A DNA stretch of 64,000 nt from JALCOL01 sp022649665 (GTDB lineage: Bacteria; Bacillota; Bacilli; Lactobacillales; Enterococcaceae). The DNA lies in the NCBI GenBank assembly GCA_030372335.1, contig JAUDCW010000012.1. One strand, 5' to 3'. Below are positions 8,556 to 17,210 of this stretch, one piece after another. Position numbers and translations under genes: made by a program. The notes beneath the pieces are model-generated. The model worked only from the letters and a program-made list of their open reading frames with translations. It was not told the origin of the DNA and made no database searches. The number at the start of each line of letters is the position of its first letter. Position 1 is the stretch's first letter.

Positions 8556-9248
8556 TTATTTTTTCAAGGCTGCAACAAAACGTTCCGTGATCTCTTTCGG
8601 GCGTGTGATCGCTCCGCCGACAACGATTCCCTTCACTCCCATTTTTTGGATCACTTTTGCCTGCTCAGGAGTATGGATTTGACCTTCAGCGATTACTGGG
8701 ACCCCGGCATCCACTAAATTTTTGATCAATTCAAGATTCGGTCCCGGTGCGCCTTGAGATTCTGCGGTATAGCCGCTCAGCGTCGTACCGACAAAGTCAA
8801 CGCCCGCTTCAAATGCATTTTTCCCTTCTTGCAAAGTGGCGATGTCCGCCATCAAAAGCTGCGCAGGATACTTTTCTTTGACCTGTTGAATGAATGCATT
8901 GATCGTCAAGCCGTCATGGCGTTTGCGCAATGTACAATCGAGTGCAATCACTTCGACCCCCGTCGCTGCCAGTTCCTCAACTTCTTTCATCGTCGGTGTG
9001 ATGTACGGGGCTTCTGGCGGATAGTCCTTTTTAATGATCCCGATCATCGGCAAGCTGACTTTTTCTTTGATCTCTAAAATGTCGCGGACAGAATTGGCAC
9101 GGATCCCGACTGCACCGCCTTCTTCAGCCGCAAGCGCTAAGAGCGGCATGACCCCGCCGCTTTCGGTATAAAGCGGCTCTCCTGGGAGCGCTTGACAGGA
9201 GACGATCAGCCCTTCTTTGATCATTTCCAAAAATCGTTCTTTCTTCAT
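8556..9248 (-). CDS. nanE: N-acetylmannosamine-6-phosphate 2-epimerase
   Basis: 230 residues, TIM-barrel NanE family: IVSCQALPGEPLY at the N-terminus, GAVGIRANS, IGIIKKDY, VIALDCTLRKR, MADIATLQEG, VIAEGQIHTPEQA and GIVVGGAITRP near the end. It converts ManNAc-6-P to GlcNAc-6-P. The ATG at 9248 is chosen over a TTG at 9254, because GGAGGT lies nine bases before the ATG and only three before the TTG. It heads an operon with EIICB, EIIA and a small membrane protein; nanA, nagA and nagB are not in the window. Confidence 0.93.
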   Translation of the reverse strand: MKKERFLEMIKEGLIVSCQALPGEPLYTESGGVMPLLALAAEEGGAVGIRANSVRDILEIKEKVSLPMIGIIKKDYPPEAPYITPTMKEVEELAATGVEVIALDCTLRKRHDGLTINAFIQQVKEKYPAQLLMADIATLQEGKNAFEAGVDFVGTTLSGYTAESQGAPGPNLELIKNLVDAGVPVIAEGQIHTPEQAKVIQKMGVKGIVVGGAITRPKEITERFVAALKK

Positions 9249-9275
9249 CTCCAATTTACCTCCGTATTATTTATA

Positions 9276-9296
9276 TTTTGGAGTTTTTCTCCAAAA
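9276..9296. promoter_or_regulatory. Inverted repeat, candidate RpiR-family operator
   Basis: TTTTGGAG-N5-CTCCAAAA is a perfect 8-bp inverted repeat in the 146-base space between nanE and the divergent rpiR-type gene. Palindromes of this kind are the usual targets of MurR/RpiR regulators. Binding is inferred from position and symmetry. Confidence 0.5.
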
Positions 9297-9303
9297 CAAA
9301 TAT

Positions 9304-9318
9304 AGCATGCGCTTTCAT
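9304..9318. promoter_or_regulatory. cre-like catabolite control site
   Basis: Read on the minus strand the bases are ATGAAAGCGCATGCT, matching every defined position of the relaxed cre consensus WTGNAANCGNWNNCW. The position upstream of nanE-PTS fits repression by CcpA. Confidence 0.6.
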
Positions 9319-9394
9319 CACTGTAAATAGCAACTGAAAAAAATTTTTCTTTAGCGTATACTTTAGACAGAAACTAATTAGAAGGAGCCGGTCA

Positions 9395-10213
9395 ATGAAA
9401 CTAAATTATTTGATCCAAGAACATTTGCACGACCTGACAAAGTCTGAAAAAAAGGTCGCTGATTATCTATTGTCGCTGGGAGAAAAAGTAATCTACAGCA
9501 CGATGACAGAAGTCAAAGAAGGCGCCGCGGTGGGTGACGCGACGATCGTCCGCTTTTGCCAAAAACTAGGATTCAACGGCTTTGCCGACCTGAAAATCGA
9601 ACTGGCAAAAGAAGACTTCAGTGAAAAGAACCACAGTGAAAAAGAACAAAATTTTGCGGATAAAAGTACCCAAAGCATCCAAGAAGCACTCACCATGACC
9701 CAGCGTCTCCTTGATATTGCGCAGCTAAAAAAAGCCGTCCATTTGATCGGCAAGGCAGAGAAAATTTATATTTTTGGGGTGGGTTCGAGCGGCAATACCG
9801 GTAATGATCTTGAAGCAATGTTTTTACGCGTCGGCGTCCAAGCGCATGCCATCAGTGATCCGCATTTTCAGGCCCAAGTCGCCTCTCTGCTTTCCCCCAG
9901 CGATTTAGTGATCGGCCTTTCGCTTTCGGGCAAAACAAAAGATACCTATGATTCGCTGAAGATCGCTCAAAAAAATCAGGTGAAAATCATTGCGATCACC
10001 AATTACCTGCTTTCGCCGATCGCCCAACTCGCTGATATTGTTTTGCAAACAGCGATCGAAGAATTTTTTAACGGCGCTTCGCTCGCCGGAAAAGTATCCC
10101 AATTATTCCTCTGCGATCTTTTGATCCGTGCTTTTGAAATTCATAATCATATCGATACACTTGAACTTCGTGAAAAAGTACTGCGTTCGATTCTAGACAA
10201 AAGCTTGGACTAA
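9395..10213 (+). CDS. RpiR/MurR family transcriptional regulator
   Basis: 272 residues: N-terminal HTH_6 domain (about 1-77, with LTKSEKKVADYLL and GDATIVRFCQKLGFNGFADLKI) and a C-terminal SIS sugar-phosphate isomerase domain (about 115-245, IYIFGVGSSGNTGNDL and GLSLSGKTKDT). Such proteins sense a sugar phosphate, here likely ManNAc-6-P or GlcNAc-6-P. It is divergent from nanE, sharing a control region with an inverted repeat and a cre-like site. ATG at 9395 follows GAAGGAG. Confidence 0.9.
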   Translation: MKLNYLIQEHLHDLTKSEKKVADYLLSLGEKVIYSTMTEVKEGAAVGDATIVRFCQKLGFNGFADLKIELAKEDFSEKNHSEKEQNFADKSTQSIQEALTMTQRLLDIAQLKKAVHLIGKAEKIYIFGVGSSGNTGNDLEAMFLRVGVQAHAISDPHFQAQVASLLSPSDLVIGLSLSGKTKDTYDSLKIAQKNQVKIIAITNYLLSPIAQLADIVLQTAIEEFFNGASLAGKVSQLFLCDLLIRAFEIHNHIDTLELREKVLRSILDKSLD

Positions 10214-10247
10214 AGGCAAAAATTACTTTTACGATACTCGCCATGCA

Positions 10248-10293
10248 AATAGGGGGCTGTGACAAAAATTCTTGTCACAGCCCCCTATTTTCG
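10248..10293 (+). terminator. Terminator with very long perfect stem
   Basis: An 18-bp perfect stem (AATAGGGGGCTGTGACAA and its complement) closes a 6-base loop and is followed by TTTTC. It belongs to a set of stems in this window sharing the core GTGACA/TGTCAC. Confidence 0.8.
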
Positions 10294-10350
10294 GACTTTT
10301 CTTCTTATTTATTGAAATTGAGCACTTTTCTAAAATCCTCTTCACGTATC

Positions 10351-11490
10351 CTACTTTAAATAGTCTGCAAAAATGTCCTGATATTTCTCGATCATTTCCA
10401 AATAATTATCGATCTCGACGTATTCATTTACTTGATGCGGCAGCGTCGGTACTCCTGGCCCAAAAACGACCAGATCAAACGGATGCGGGGCTTTTGTGAA
10501 CTCCGCCGCGTCGGTCGTGGCGGAGATTCCGATGAGCGGCAGCGGTTTTGAAAATTGCCGCTGGATCGTCCGGATCAAGGAAGAATTTTTCGCAGCTTGG
10601 ACAGGGATCTTGTCATAATCGACATGGAGTTCGAGCTTGTAAGCCGAATGCTCATTCAGTTCATTCGTGATTTTTTTGAGGAGTGCGATGATCTTTTCAT
10701 TGCCAAATTCGGGGATCGTGCGGATATTAGCTTTTAATGCGGCGGATCCGGGAATACTGTTGACTTGCGTGCCGCCTTGGATCATCGTCACATTGTGGAT
10801 CGTCAGCCCCAGTGCCGGATCTTGATATTTCTCAGCGACTTTCTGCATTGCTTGACTAGCACGAGTGATGAATTCATTCAAATGGTCGATCGCATTGAAC
10901 CCTTCCTGCGGCATCGAACTGTGGGCTTCTTTACCATGCGAGAGGACAGAGTAATTGAGCGATCCCATATGCGTGTAAGCTAAATTATCATTCGTCGGCT
11001 CGCCGATCAAAAGTCCGGTAAGATCATCTGCATAGCCCATTTTTGTAAGCTGTCCAGCCCCGAGCTCGCCGACTTCTTCGCCGACTGTTCCCATAAAGCG
11101 GAGTGTCCCATTGAATGGTGTCTTTTTCTCAACCAGTTCGATGAGCGCGATCGCAAGCGCTGCCAATCCGCTTTTCATGTCAGTCGAACCGCGGCCGTAC
11201 AAACGGTTCCCGTCGATCTGTGCACTGAACGGCGGATATTTCCAAAGCTTTACGTCCCCAGCGGCAACGACATCCATGTGCCCCGTGATCCCCAATACTT
11301 TTTTGCCGCGCCCGCTTTTCCATTCCGCGATGAGATTATCGCGGCCTGGTTCAAAAACGATTCTTTTCGAAGAAATTCCGTATTTAGCAAACAGCTTGGC
11401 CAAGTAATCGGCGACTTCTGCTTCTTTGCCGTTCACCGAAGGAATTTTGATCAGATCTTGCAGGATCCTGATTTTTTCACTTTTCTCCAT
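10351..11490 (-). CDS. M20 family ArgE/DapE-type deacylase/peptidase
   Basis: 379 residues. Metal-site motifs of the M20 zinc peptidases are present: GHMDVVAAGD (first His and Asp), GRGSTDMKSG (bridging Asp) and GTVGEEVGELGAG (catalytic Glu pair); a lid domain lies between. The ATG at 11490 follows GGAGGCAGGTGTG; the longer open frame overlaps the upstream gene and lacks a site. Closest in type to succinyl-diaminopimelate desuccinylase / acetylornithine deacetylase-like enzymes, but no neighbouring lysine or arginine genes support either assignment, so the substrate is left open. Confidence 0.85.
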   Translation of the reverse strand: MEKSEKIRILQDLIKIPSVNGKEAEVADYLAKLFAKYGISSKRIVFEPGRDNLIAEWKSGRGKKVLGITGHMDVVAAGDVKLWKYPPFSAQIDGNRLYGRGSTDMKSGLAALAIALIELVEKKTPFNGTLRFMGTVGEEVGELGAGQLTKMGYADDLTGLLIGEPTNDNLAYTHMGSLNYSVLSHGKEAHSSMPQEGFNAIDHLNEFITRASQAMQKVAEKYQDPALGLTIHNVTMIQGGTQVNSIPGSAALKANIRTIPEFGNEKIIALLKKITNELNEHSAYKLELHVDYDKIPVQAAKNSSLIRTIQRQFSKPLPLIGISATTDAAEFTKAPHPFDLVVFGPGVPTLPHQVNEYVEIDNYLEMIEKYQDIFADYLK

Positions 11491-11555
11491 CACACCTGCC
11501 TCCTTTTTCTCATTGTAGAGCAGGTGCAGACTTTTTCGCAAACAAAGCAGGTCTT

Positions 11556-12545
11556 TTAGTAGCGTACTTTGATCGGCCGATAGACTGGGAAATAATCTCC
11601 CATGTCCTGCACACCGGCCTTTTGACACAGTTCGTGATAAATCGCCGGAAGATGGATCCGCTTTGCGACAAAAAAGTCATAAAGCCCTTGATGCGTCAAT
11701 TTCTTTTTCGTTTGATACATACAGTCGCTTTCGCCATTTTCGAGACCGCCGCCCAAGTGGATCACTGCGATCTCGTTTCGTTCCGCCCATTCTGCGGCTA
11801 GACCCAGCATATAAATATAGGGGCTGATCCAGTTTTTATTGCCGCGGCGGCAGCAGGAAAGATGAATATGCATCCACTTTTCCCAAACGAAAGCGAGTTG
11901 CATCCCAATGATTTGATCCGCTTTCGCAACTTTGATCAGCAAAAGATGCTCCCCATACAACTCGACCATTTTTTCGAAATGCTCATCATCAAAAATATAC
12001 CAATCTGCCGCACCGGCCAGCCGCATTTGTTCGCGATAAAACCAGCCGAACTGTGAAAGATCTTTCACTGGATGAATAAGCGAAACGTCAAATCCCGCAT
12101 GCTGCGCTTTGCGAAACCGCGCTTGGCAGATCTTCGAAAACTCTGCGGCGATCGTTTTGCTCGGCCGAACTTGGATCCCCACCGTCTTGCAGCGCTCTTC
12201 CGGATGAAACATCGGTGCGAACTCTTGATGATTTTTGAGCAGCGGGTGGAAACGGACGAATTCCGAAACGATCCGTTCTTTTTGGCAGTATTGTAAAAAT
12301 TCTTGATTGAATTCCTCGATCAGGGCTGCCCGCCGGCCTTTGCAGGCACAGATCCAAGGTCCGCTGTATCCGTAGGGAGTGATGATATCAAAATATTGCT
12401 GCTGATCGATCATTTGCGGCAGGCGCCGTTTAATAAAGGAATAGCTGATCTTCCCCAGATCACTTTTATGATAATAATTGACGGCTTCTCCGCCTTCGAT
12501 TTTCTCCCATAATTTCCCGTAATTCTTATCGAAATAAATATCCAT
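11556..12545 (-). CDS. FemAB/GNAT-like acyltransferase
   Basis: 329 residues with the fold pattern of the BioF2/FemAB-like acetyltransferase group: VGIQVRPSKTIAAEFSKICQ, RFRKAQHAGFDV, then FYREQMRLAGAADWYIFDDEHF and the C-terminal YIYMLGLAAEWAERNEIAVIHLGGG. Family members attach amino acids to peptidoglycan or acyl groups to glycans. Start ATG at 12545 after AAGGGGGCAG. The GT4 glycosyltransferase is 29 bases upstream on the same strand, so the pair probably modifies a surface glycan. The exact donor and acceptor are unknown. Confidence 0.7.
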   Translation of the reverse strand: MDIYFDKNYGKLWEKIEGGEAVNYYHKSDLGKISYSFIKRRLPQMIDQQQYFDIITPYGYSGPWICACKGRRAALIEEFNQEFLQYCQKERIVSEFVRFHPLLKNHQEFAPMFHPEERCKTVGIQVRPSKTIAAEFSKICQARFRKAQHAGFDVSLIHPVKDLSQFGWFYREQMRLAGAADWYIFDDEHFEKMVELYGEHLLLIKVAKADQIIGMQLAFVWEKWMHIHLSCCRRGNKNWISPYIYMLGLAAEWAERNEIAVIHLGGGLENGESDCMYQTKKKLTHQGLYDFFVAKRIHLPAIYHELCQKAGVQDMGDYFPVYRPIKVRY

Positions 12546-12574
12546 TTCCCGCTGCCCCCTTTCCGAGGTGTCTC

Positions 12575-13690
12575 TTATCCTGATTTCCGCATGTCCAATA
12601 CCTTGCTTTTGGCGCTGCAATAAATTTTTCTTGTTTCGGCAACGACGGCTTCCGTCGAAAATTTTTCCGGCAGAAAGCCGTGATAATTCTCCGGATGGTC
12701 CAAAATGCGAATAACTGCTTCGACCATTTCTTCTTCACTCGCCACAAGTTTGCCGACGCCCGGCTGCTGGATGACATCGGTATGCCCTCTGACACGCGTC
12801 GCGACGACGGGCTTTCCGTGCGCTAAAGCTTCCATGATGCTGACCGGCATCCCCTCTTGTTTGGAAGAGGAGACTACGAGATCTGCTAATTGTAAAAAGG
12901 GCGCGACTTCTTTTGGCTGTCCCGGCAAAAAGATACGTGTTGCTAGTTTTTTCTGACGGATCAGTGCTTGATACTCCGCTTTTTTCGGTCCTTCACCTAA
13001 TAGGAACAAACATGTGCGTGGCTTATACTGCAGCAGGATCTCCATCATATTGATCAGCATCCGCTGATTTTTTTGTTCGCTCAGCTCCGCCGCAAAAATC
13101 AATACTTCATCCTTCTCGGACAGACTGAACTGTTCCATGAGTGCCTTCCTTTTTTTCGGATCGGCATCATCAGAAATCTCGATCCCCAACCCCTCGATCC
13201 GGCACACTTCGCCGCCGCGCCGCAGCGGCAAAGCTTGGGCGGCTTCATAATCCTCTTGGGTAAAAGTGATCAAAATATCAGTCGTTTGCGCCAGCCACTT
13301 TTCGACCGGATAAGCCAGCATCCGATTTCGCCGCGGGCAGCCTTGATAAAAATCAAATCCTTCCGGCGTATAAAGGATCGTCGCCTGCGACTTTTGAGCT
13401 GCGATCCGCGTGATCGCGGAAACCGTCGGCGTATACGTATGGATCATATCAAAATTTTCTCGGCCGATCAGCCGCTTCATTTCTTGAAACGCTTGATTAT
13501 TTTTCCTGGAAGCCGGAACATGGTCAAAAGCGATCTCATGCTGCCGAAGATGAGCAATGGCGGGATCGAGCGGCTCTTTTGTTGCACAAGCCAATTCGAT
13601 TTCATATCCGTCGCTCTCCAATGCTTTAAGATGCGGGAGCAAAAAGGCGTTGAAGCGGTTGGAAACGGGTGCTACTTGCAGAATCTTCAT
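12575..13690 (-). CDS. GT4 family glycosyltransferase (exopolysaccharide type)
   Basis: 371 residues, GT-B fold. N-terminal MKILQVAPVSNRFNAFLLPHL and the segment HTYTPTVSAITRIAA ... LYTPEGFDFYQG are typical of capsule/EPS glycosyltransferases (EpsD-like); the donor site shows FAAELSEQKNQ, FLLGEGPKK and the E-x7-E motif EGMPVSIMEALAHGKPVVAT. It would transfer an alpha-linked sugar from a nucleotide donor. It is first in an apparent operon with the FemAB/GNAT-like gene, and a sigma-A type promoter lies at 13712-13740. Confidence 0.85.
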   Translation of the reverse strand: MKILQVAPVSNRFNAFLLPHLKALESDGYEIELACATKEPLDPAIAHLRQHEIAFDHVPASRKNNQAFQEMKRLIGRENFDMIHTYTPTVSAITRIAAQKSQATILYTPEGFDFYQGCPRRNRMLAYPVEKWLAQTTDILITFTQEDYEAAQALPLRRGGEVCRIEGLGIEISDDADPKKRKALMEQFSLSEKDEVLIFAAELSEQKNQRMLINMMEILLQYKPRTCLFLLGEGPKKAEYQALIRQKKLATRIFLPGQPKEVAPFLQLADLVVSSSKQEGMPVSIMEALAHGKPVVATRVRGHTDVIQQPGVGKLVASEEEMVEAVIRILDHPENYHGFLPEKFSTEAVVAETRKIYCSAKSKVLDMRKSG

Positions 13691-13711
13691 TTTTTCCTCC
13701 TTTCATCCGCG

Positions 13712-13740
13712 GTTATATAAAAAACGAATCATTTTTGCAA
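13712..13740 (-). promoter_or_regulatory. Predicted sigma-A promoter of the GT4 operon
   Basis: On the minus strand, TTGCAA (-35) and TATAAC (-10) are separated by 17 bases, placing the start of transcription about 15 bases before the GT4 ribosome binding site region. Confidence 0.5.
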
Positions 13741-13915
13741 GGTGTTTATTGAATCTTCTAAAAGCGGGGCATTGCCAGCCTCTGCTTTTTATTTTAATAC
13801 TTGTAATTATATTATATTTTAATAACGATTGATATGACAAATTTCCCGAGTGCTTTATCACTTTGGATCTCCCCGTTTGACTTTAAAAACCAAAGATATT
13901 CCAATATTTATTAAA

Positions 13916-13958
13916 AAATTAAAAAACATGCCATCGATGAAATAATCAATGGCATGTT
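13916..13958 (-). terminator. Terminator after rarA
   Basis: On the minus strand ACATGCCATTGAT pairs with ATCGATGGCATGT (one mismatch), followed by a T-rich stretch, about 15 bases after the rarA stop. Confidence 0.75.
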
Positions 13959-13972
13959 CTTTAACCTTTTGT

Positions 13973-15310
13973 TTACTTTTCATTTTTCGGCTGGTGCGTC
14001 TTTTTCCATTCTTTGATGTATTCCAGTCGTTTTTTAAAGCGCCCTTCATTTCCTTGTTCTGTTGGAAAATAGTATTGATGGCCGCGGATCGATTCCGGCA
14101 CGGTTTCCATCGTCGTCAGCTTGTCCTTTTCATAGTGCGCGTATTGATAGCCTTTACCGTAGCCGATATCTTTCATCAGATTTGTGACACCGTTTCTGAT
14201 CTGGAGCGGCACCGGTTCATTGAGTGTGCGCTTGATGTCCGCTTTGACTTCGTTTCGCGCTTTGTAAACGGCGTTCGACTTTGGTGCAAGCGCTAAGTAG
14301 ATCACACACTCCGTCAAATGGACATCGCATTCCGGCATTCCTAAAAATTGACAAGCTTGGAAAACATTGATCGCCAGATTGAGCGCATTCGTATCAGCCA
14401 AGCCAATGTCTTCGCTCGCAAACCGCACGAGGCGGCGCGCAATGTAGAGCGGATCTTCCCCGCCTTCAAGCATCCGCGCCAACCAATAGACCGCCGCGTC
14501 CGCATCGCTGTTGCGCATCGACTTGTGCAGGGCGGAGATGATGTTGTAATGTTCTTCACCGTTTTTATCATAGAGCAGCGTCTTTTTGCCGATCAAGTCT
14601 TGCAGGATATCGGGATCGACTGTCACGTTTTTTCCTTCTTTATCACCGTTGATCACCGCCATCTCGAGCGTATTGAGCGCGACCCGCGCATCACCGTTTG
14701 AAAACAGCGCGATTTCTCCCAGCGCCTTTTCGCTGATCGCGATCACGAGTCCCGGAAATGCTTTCGGCGAAGCAAGCGCATTTTTCAAAACTTGCAGAAT
14801 GTCTTTGGATGTCAGGCTTTTCAGCACAAACACTTTCGTCCGCGACAAAAGCGCTGAATTGATCTCAAAAGAAGGATTTTCAGTCGTCGCACCGATCAAA
14901 ACGATACTGCCTCTTTCAACATACGGCAAAAAAGCATCTTGCTGCGCTTTATTGAAACGATGGATTTCATCGATGAACAGGATCGTCCGCTGCCCAAGCT
15001 CGCGATTTTCTTCCGCTTCTTTCATGATCTTGCGAATCTCTTTGATCCCGCTGTTGACCGCGCTGAAAGTAATAAACACTGAATGTGTCTGTTTGGCGAT
15101 GATCTCGGCCAGTGTTGTTTTTCCGACACCCGGCGGACCCCAAAAGATCATCGAGCTGACTTGATCTTTTTCGATCATTTCCCGCAAGATTTTCCCCGGT
15201 CCCAAAAGCTGCTCCTGCCCAACATATTCGGCAAGCGTCTGCGGGCGCACACGTGCCGCCAAAGGAGCGCCGCTGTCCATCTCTTTAGAAAATAAAGATT
15301 CCTGTTTCAT
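13973..15310 (-). CDS. rarA: Replication-associated recombination protein A (AAA+ ATPase)
   Basis: 445 residues, the usual length of RarA/MgsA/WRNIP1-type proteins. Walker A GPPGVGKTT, Walker B FIDEIHRFNKAQQD, sensor 1 GATTENPSF, and the C-terminal MgsA region (SMRNSDADAAVYWLARMLEGGEDPLYIARRLVRFASEDIGLAD) are all intact. It acts at stalled replication forks and in recombination. ATG at 15310. No operon partner is evident; the ABC transporter genes end 28 bases upstream on the same strand. Confidence 0.95.
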   Translation of the reverse strand: MKQESLFSKEMDSGAPLAARVRPQTLAEYVGQEQLLGPGKILREMIEKDQVSSMIFWGPPGVGKTTLAEIIAKQTHSVFITFSAVNSGIKEIRKIMKEAEENRELGQRTILFIDEIHRFNKAQQDAFLPYVERGSIVLIGATTENPSFEINSALLSRTKVFVLKSLTSKDILQVLKNALASPKAFPGLVIAISEKALGEIALFSNGDARVALNTLEMAVINGDKEGKNVTVDPDILQDLIGKKTLLYDKNGEEHYNIISALHKSMRNSDADAAVYWLARMLEGGEDPLYIARRLVRFASEDIGLADTNALNLAINVFQACQFLGMPECDVHLTECVIYLALAPKSNAVYKARNEVKADIKRTLNEPVPLQIRNGVTNLMKDIGYGKGYQYAHYEKDKLTTMETVPESIRGHQYYFPTEQGNEGRFKKRLEYIKEWKKTHQPKNEK

Positions 15311-15338
15311 GGCTTATTTCCTTCCTATCGAACGCTTT

Positions 15339-16004
15339 TCAGCAAAGCTCCAAGATCCCGTCTTTCATCTGAAAGACTTTATCGCATTTCGCAGTCATCC
15401 GCGTGTCATGCGTCACCATGATCGTCGCCTTGTTTTTCTCTTTTGTTTCCTGCGCCAGAATATCAACGACTTCAAAAGCGCGTTTTGAATCCAAACTTGC
15501 GGTCGGTTCATCTGCTAAAATGATCGTCGGGTCATTGTACAACGCGCGTGCGATCGCGACCCGCTGGCGTTCACCGCCCGAGATCTCTTCCGGATATTTG
15601 TTGGCGAGCTTTTTGATCCCCAACTGTTCGAATAATTGTGCGGCATAGGCAAAATTATTCGTCCGATTGACTTTATCGACTAAAACGAACTGCTTTTTGA
15701 TCGTCAAAAACGGAACCAGATTGGAAGCTTGCAAAATGAACCCGATTTTTTTGAAGCGGACACGCGCGCGTTCCTTTTCAGCCAATGTACTGAAAGGTTC
15801 TTCGCCGATCAAGACTTCTCCGCTCGAAGGCGTCTGCAGTCCTCCGGCGATCGTCAGAAAGGTGCTCTTTCCTGAACCAGATGGCCCGATCACCGCAGCA
15901 AATTCACCTTTTTGGATCGTAAAATTCGTCGGTTTCAGCGCTTCGATGATCACGTCGCCGTCTTTGAATTTTTTATCAACTTTTTGAAATTCGATTGCGT
16001 CCAT
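15339..16004 (-). CDS. ABC transporter ATP-binding protein (MacB/HrtA-like)
   Basis: 221 residues. Walker A GPSGSGKST, Q-loop FILQASNLVPFLT, signature EEISGGERQRVAIARAL, Walker B ILADEPTASLDS and H-loop VTHDTRM are all present, in the LolD/MacB/HrtA subgroup that pairs with FtsX-type permeases. The partner gene ends 9 bases upstream. The best analogy is with HrtAB/DevCA-type exporters (haem or small-molecule efflux), but sequence alone does not decide the substrate. Confidence 0.88.
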   Translation of the reverse strand: MDAIEFQKVDKKFKDGDVIIEALKPTNFTIQKGEFAAVIGPSGSGKSTFLTIAGGLQTPSSGEVLIGEEPFSTLAEKERARVRFKKIGFILQASNLVPFLTIKKQFVLVDKVNRTNNFAYAAQLFEQLGIKKLANKYPEEISGGERQRVAIARALYNDPTIILADEPTASLDSKRAFEVVDILAQETKEKNKATIMVTHDTRMTAKCDKVFQMKDGILELC

Positions 16005-16013
16005 TTGACCCTC

Positions 16014-17081
16014 CTATCCGATCGCCCGAAGCGGATCGATCTTGACGATCGCGCGCACTGAGAAGAACGCGCCGACAACTGCGACCAGCAGCATCAAGAG
16101 ACTAACTCCGCCGAAGAACAGCCAATTGACTTGAAACGGCACAGCTGCCGGTAAGAGCAGCGCCGTCAAAATCGTGCCGGCAAATCCCAAGCCGACGCCG
16201 AAAAGGGCTAAAAGGAAGGTCTGCACCACAACTGATTTTGCGATAAAGCCGTCAGAGATCCCTTGCGCTTTCATCACGCCGAAAATATTTGCTTTCTGCA
16301 TCGTGAGTACATAAATAAAAATGCCGATCACGATCGCCGCGATCACGATCAAAAAGCCGATCATGAAGCCGAACGTCATGACTTGTGCGCTGTAGCCTGG
16401 AAGATCATTGATGAATTTTCCGATACTGATCTTCTCCAGATCACTCGGCAGCCGGTCCACTTTGCCGCGCACCACGACCGCATTGATCCGGGCATTCTCG
16501 CTCGTGTCCGCTTTTTCAAAACGAACCTCTTGAAACGCCGGGATCGATACATACAAAACCGGGGCGACATTCAGCTGCGCTTGATCCGTAAATCCCGTCA
16601 GTTTAAAAGTCTTCGCATTCCCCGAGATCTTGATCACGTCGCCCAGCTTCATTCCGTAGCGTTCTTTCAGGCTGATGTCGCCGATCGCTTCGTTATCCCC
16701 TTGAAATGCCTTGCCTTCTACTAGATTCGGCATCAAAAATTGCTCTTTTTCGATCCCGAAAAAATTGGCATTGATCTTTTTTTCACTGCTGTTTTTCGTG
16801 TGAACGACGGCGGCCGTCTGTGCTAGAAAAGCCGTTTTCCCCGCGGAAACTTTTGCGGCATCTTTGCGGCTGATCATCGACATCCCAAGCGTGGAGTTGG
16901 CATCTTTCGTCAAAACGATCGCGTCTGCATCCCACTTGTCCACCGCCATCCGCTGTTCTTGCGCGAGGCCGTACGCCAAGCCGGTCAAAAAAAAGACCAG
17001 ATACGCGATCAAAAACATCACCCCGGCGATCAATGCATACCGCAATTTGGAATGTCTGATTTCATTGATTGCTAAAAACAC
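16014..17081 (-). CDS. FtsX-type ABC transporter permease (HrtB/DevC-like)
   Basis: 355 residues from a GTG at 17081 with AAGGGGG seven bases before; longer in-frame starts have no site. One N-terminal helix (RYALIAGVMFLIAYLVFFLTGLAYG), a large extracellular domain (about 40-230), then three helices (FMIGFLIVIAAIVIGIFIYVL; VVVQTFLLALFGVGLGFAGTILTALL; FFGGVSLLMLLVAVVGAFFSVRAI), and the conserved end KIDPLRAIG. This four-helix layout with ABC partner matches the HrtB/MacB class of mechanotransmission exporters. Confidence 0.85.
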   Translation of the reverse strand: MFLAINEIRHSKLRYALIAGVMFLIAYLVFFLTGLAYGLAQEQRMAVDKWDADAIVLTKDANSTLGMSMISRKDAAKVSAGKTAFLAQTAAVVHTKNSSEKKINANFFGIEKEQFLMPNLVEGKAFQGDNEAIGDISLKERYGMKLGDVIKISGNAKTFKLTGFTDQAQLNVAPVLYVSIPAFQEVRFEKADTSENARINAVVVRGKVDRLPSDLEKISIGKFINDLPGYSAQVMTFGFMIGFLIVIAAIVIGIFIYVLTMQKANIFGVMKAQGISDGFIAKSVVVQTFLLALFGVGLGFAGTILTALLLPAAVPFQVNWLFFGGVSLLMLLVAVVGAFFSVRAIVKIDPLRAIG

Positions 17082-17161
17082 TTGATTTCCCCCTTCCAGA
17101 CTTTTCATTTCGTAAGAAAAGTGTAGCACGATTCGAGCGGAAGACGAAAAGATTCGCATGC

Positions 17162-17198
17162 AAAAAAGGAGCAGCAAACGGCTGAGCGCTTGTGCTCC
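17162..17198 (-). terminator. Terminator after alpha/beta hydrolase operon
   Basis: On the minus strand GGAGCA and TGCTCC with an inner AAGCG/CGTTT stem are followed by six T, 13 bases after the hydrolase stop. Confidence 0.65.
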
Positions 17199-17210
17199 AC
17201 TTCAATTATT

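Noticed and set aside
13858..14049. 63-codon minus-strand open frame at the rarA 3-prime end
   Set aside because: It overlaps rarA in another frame and contains the rarA terminator.
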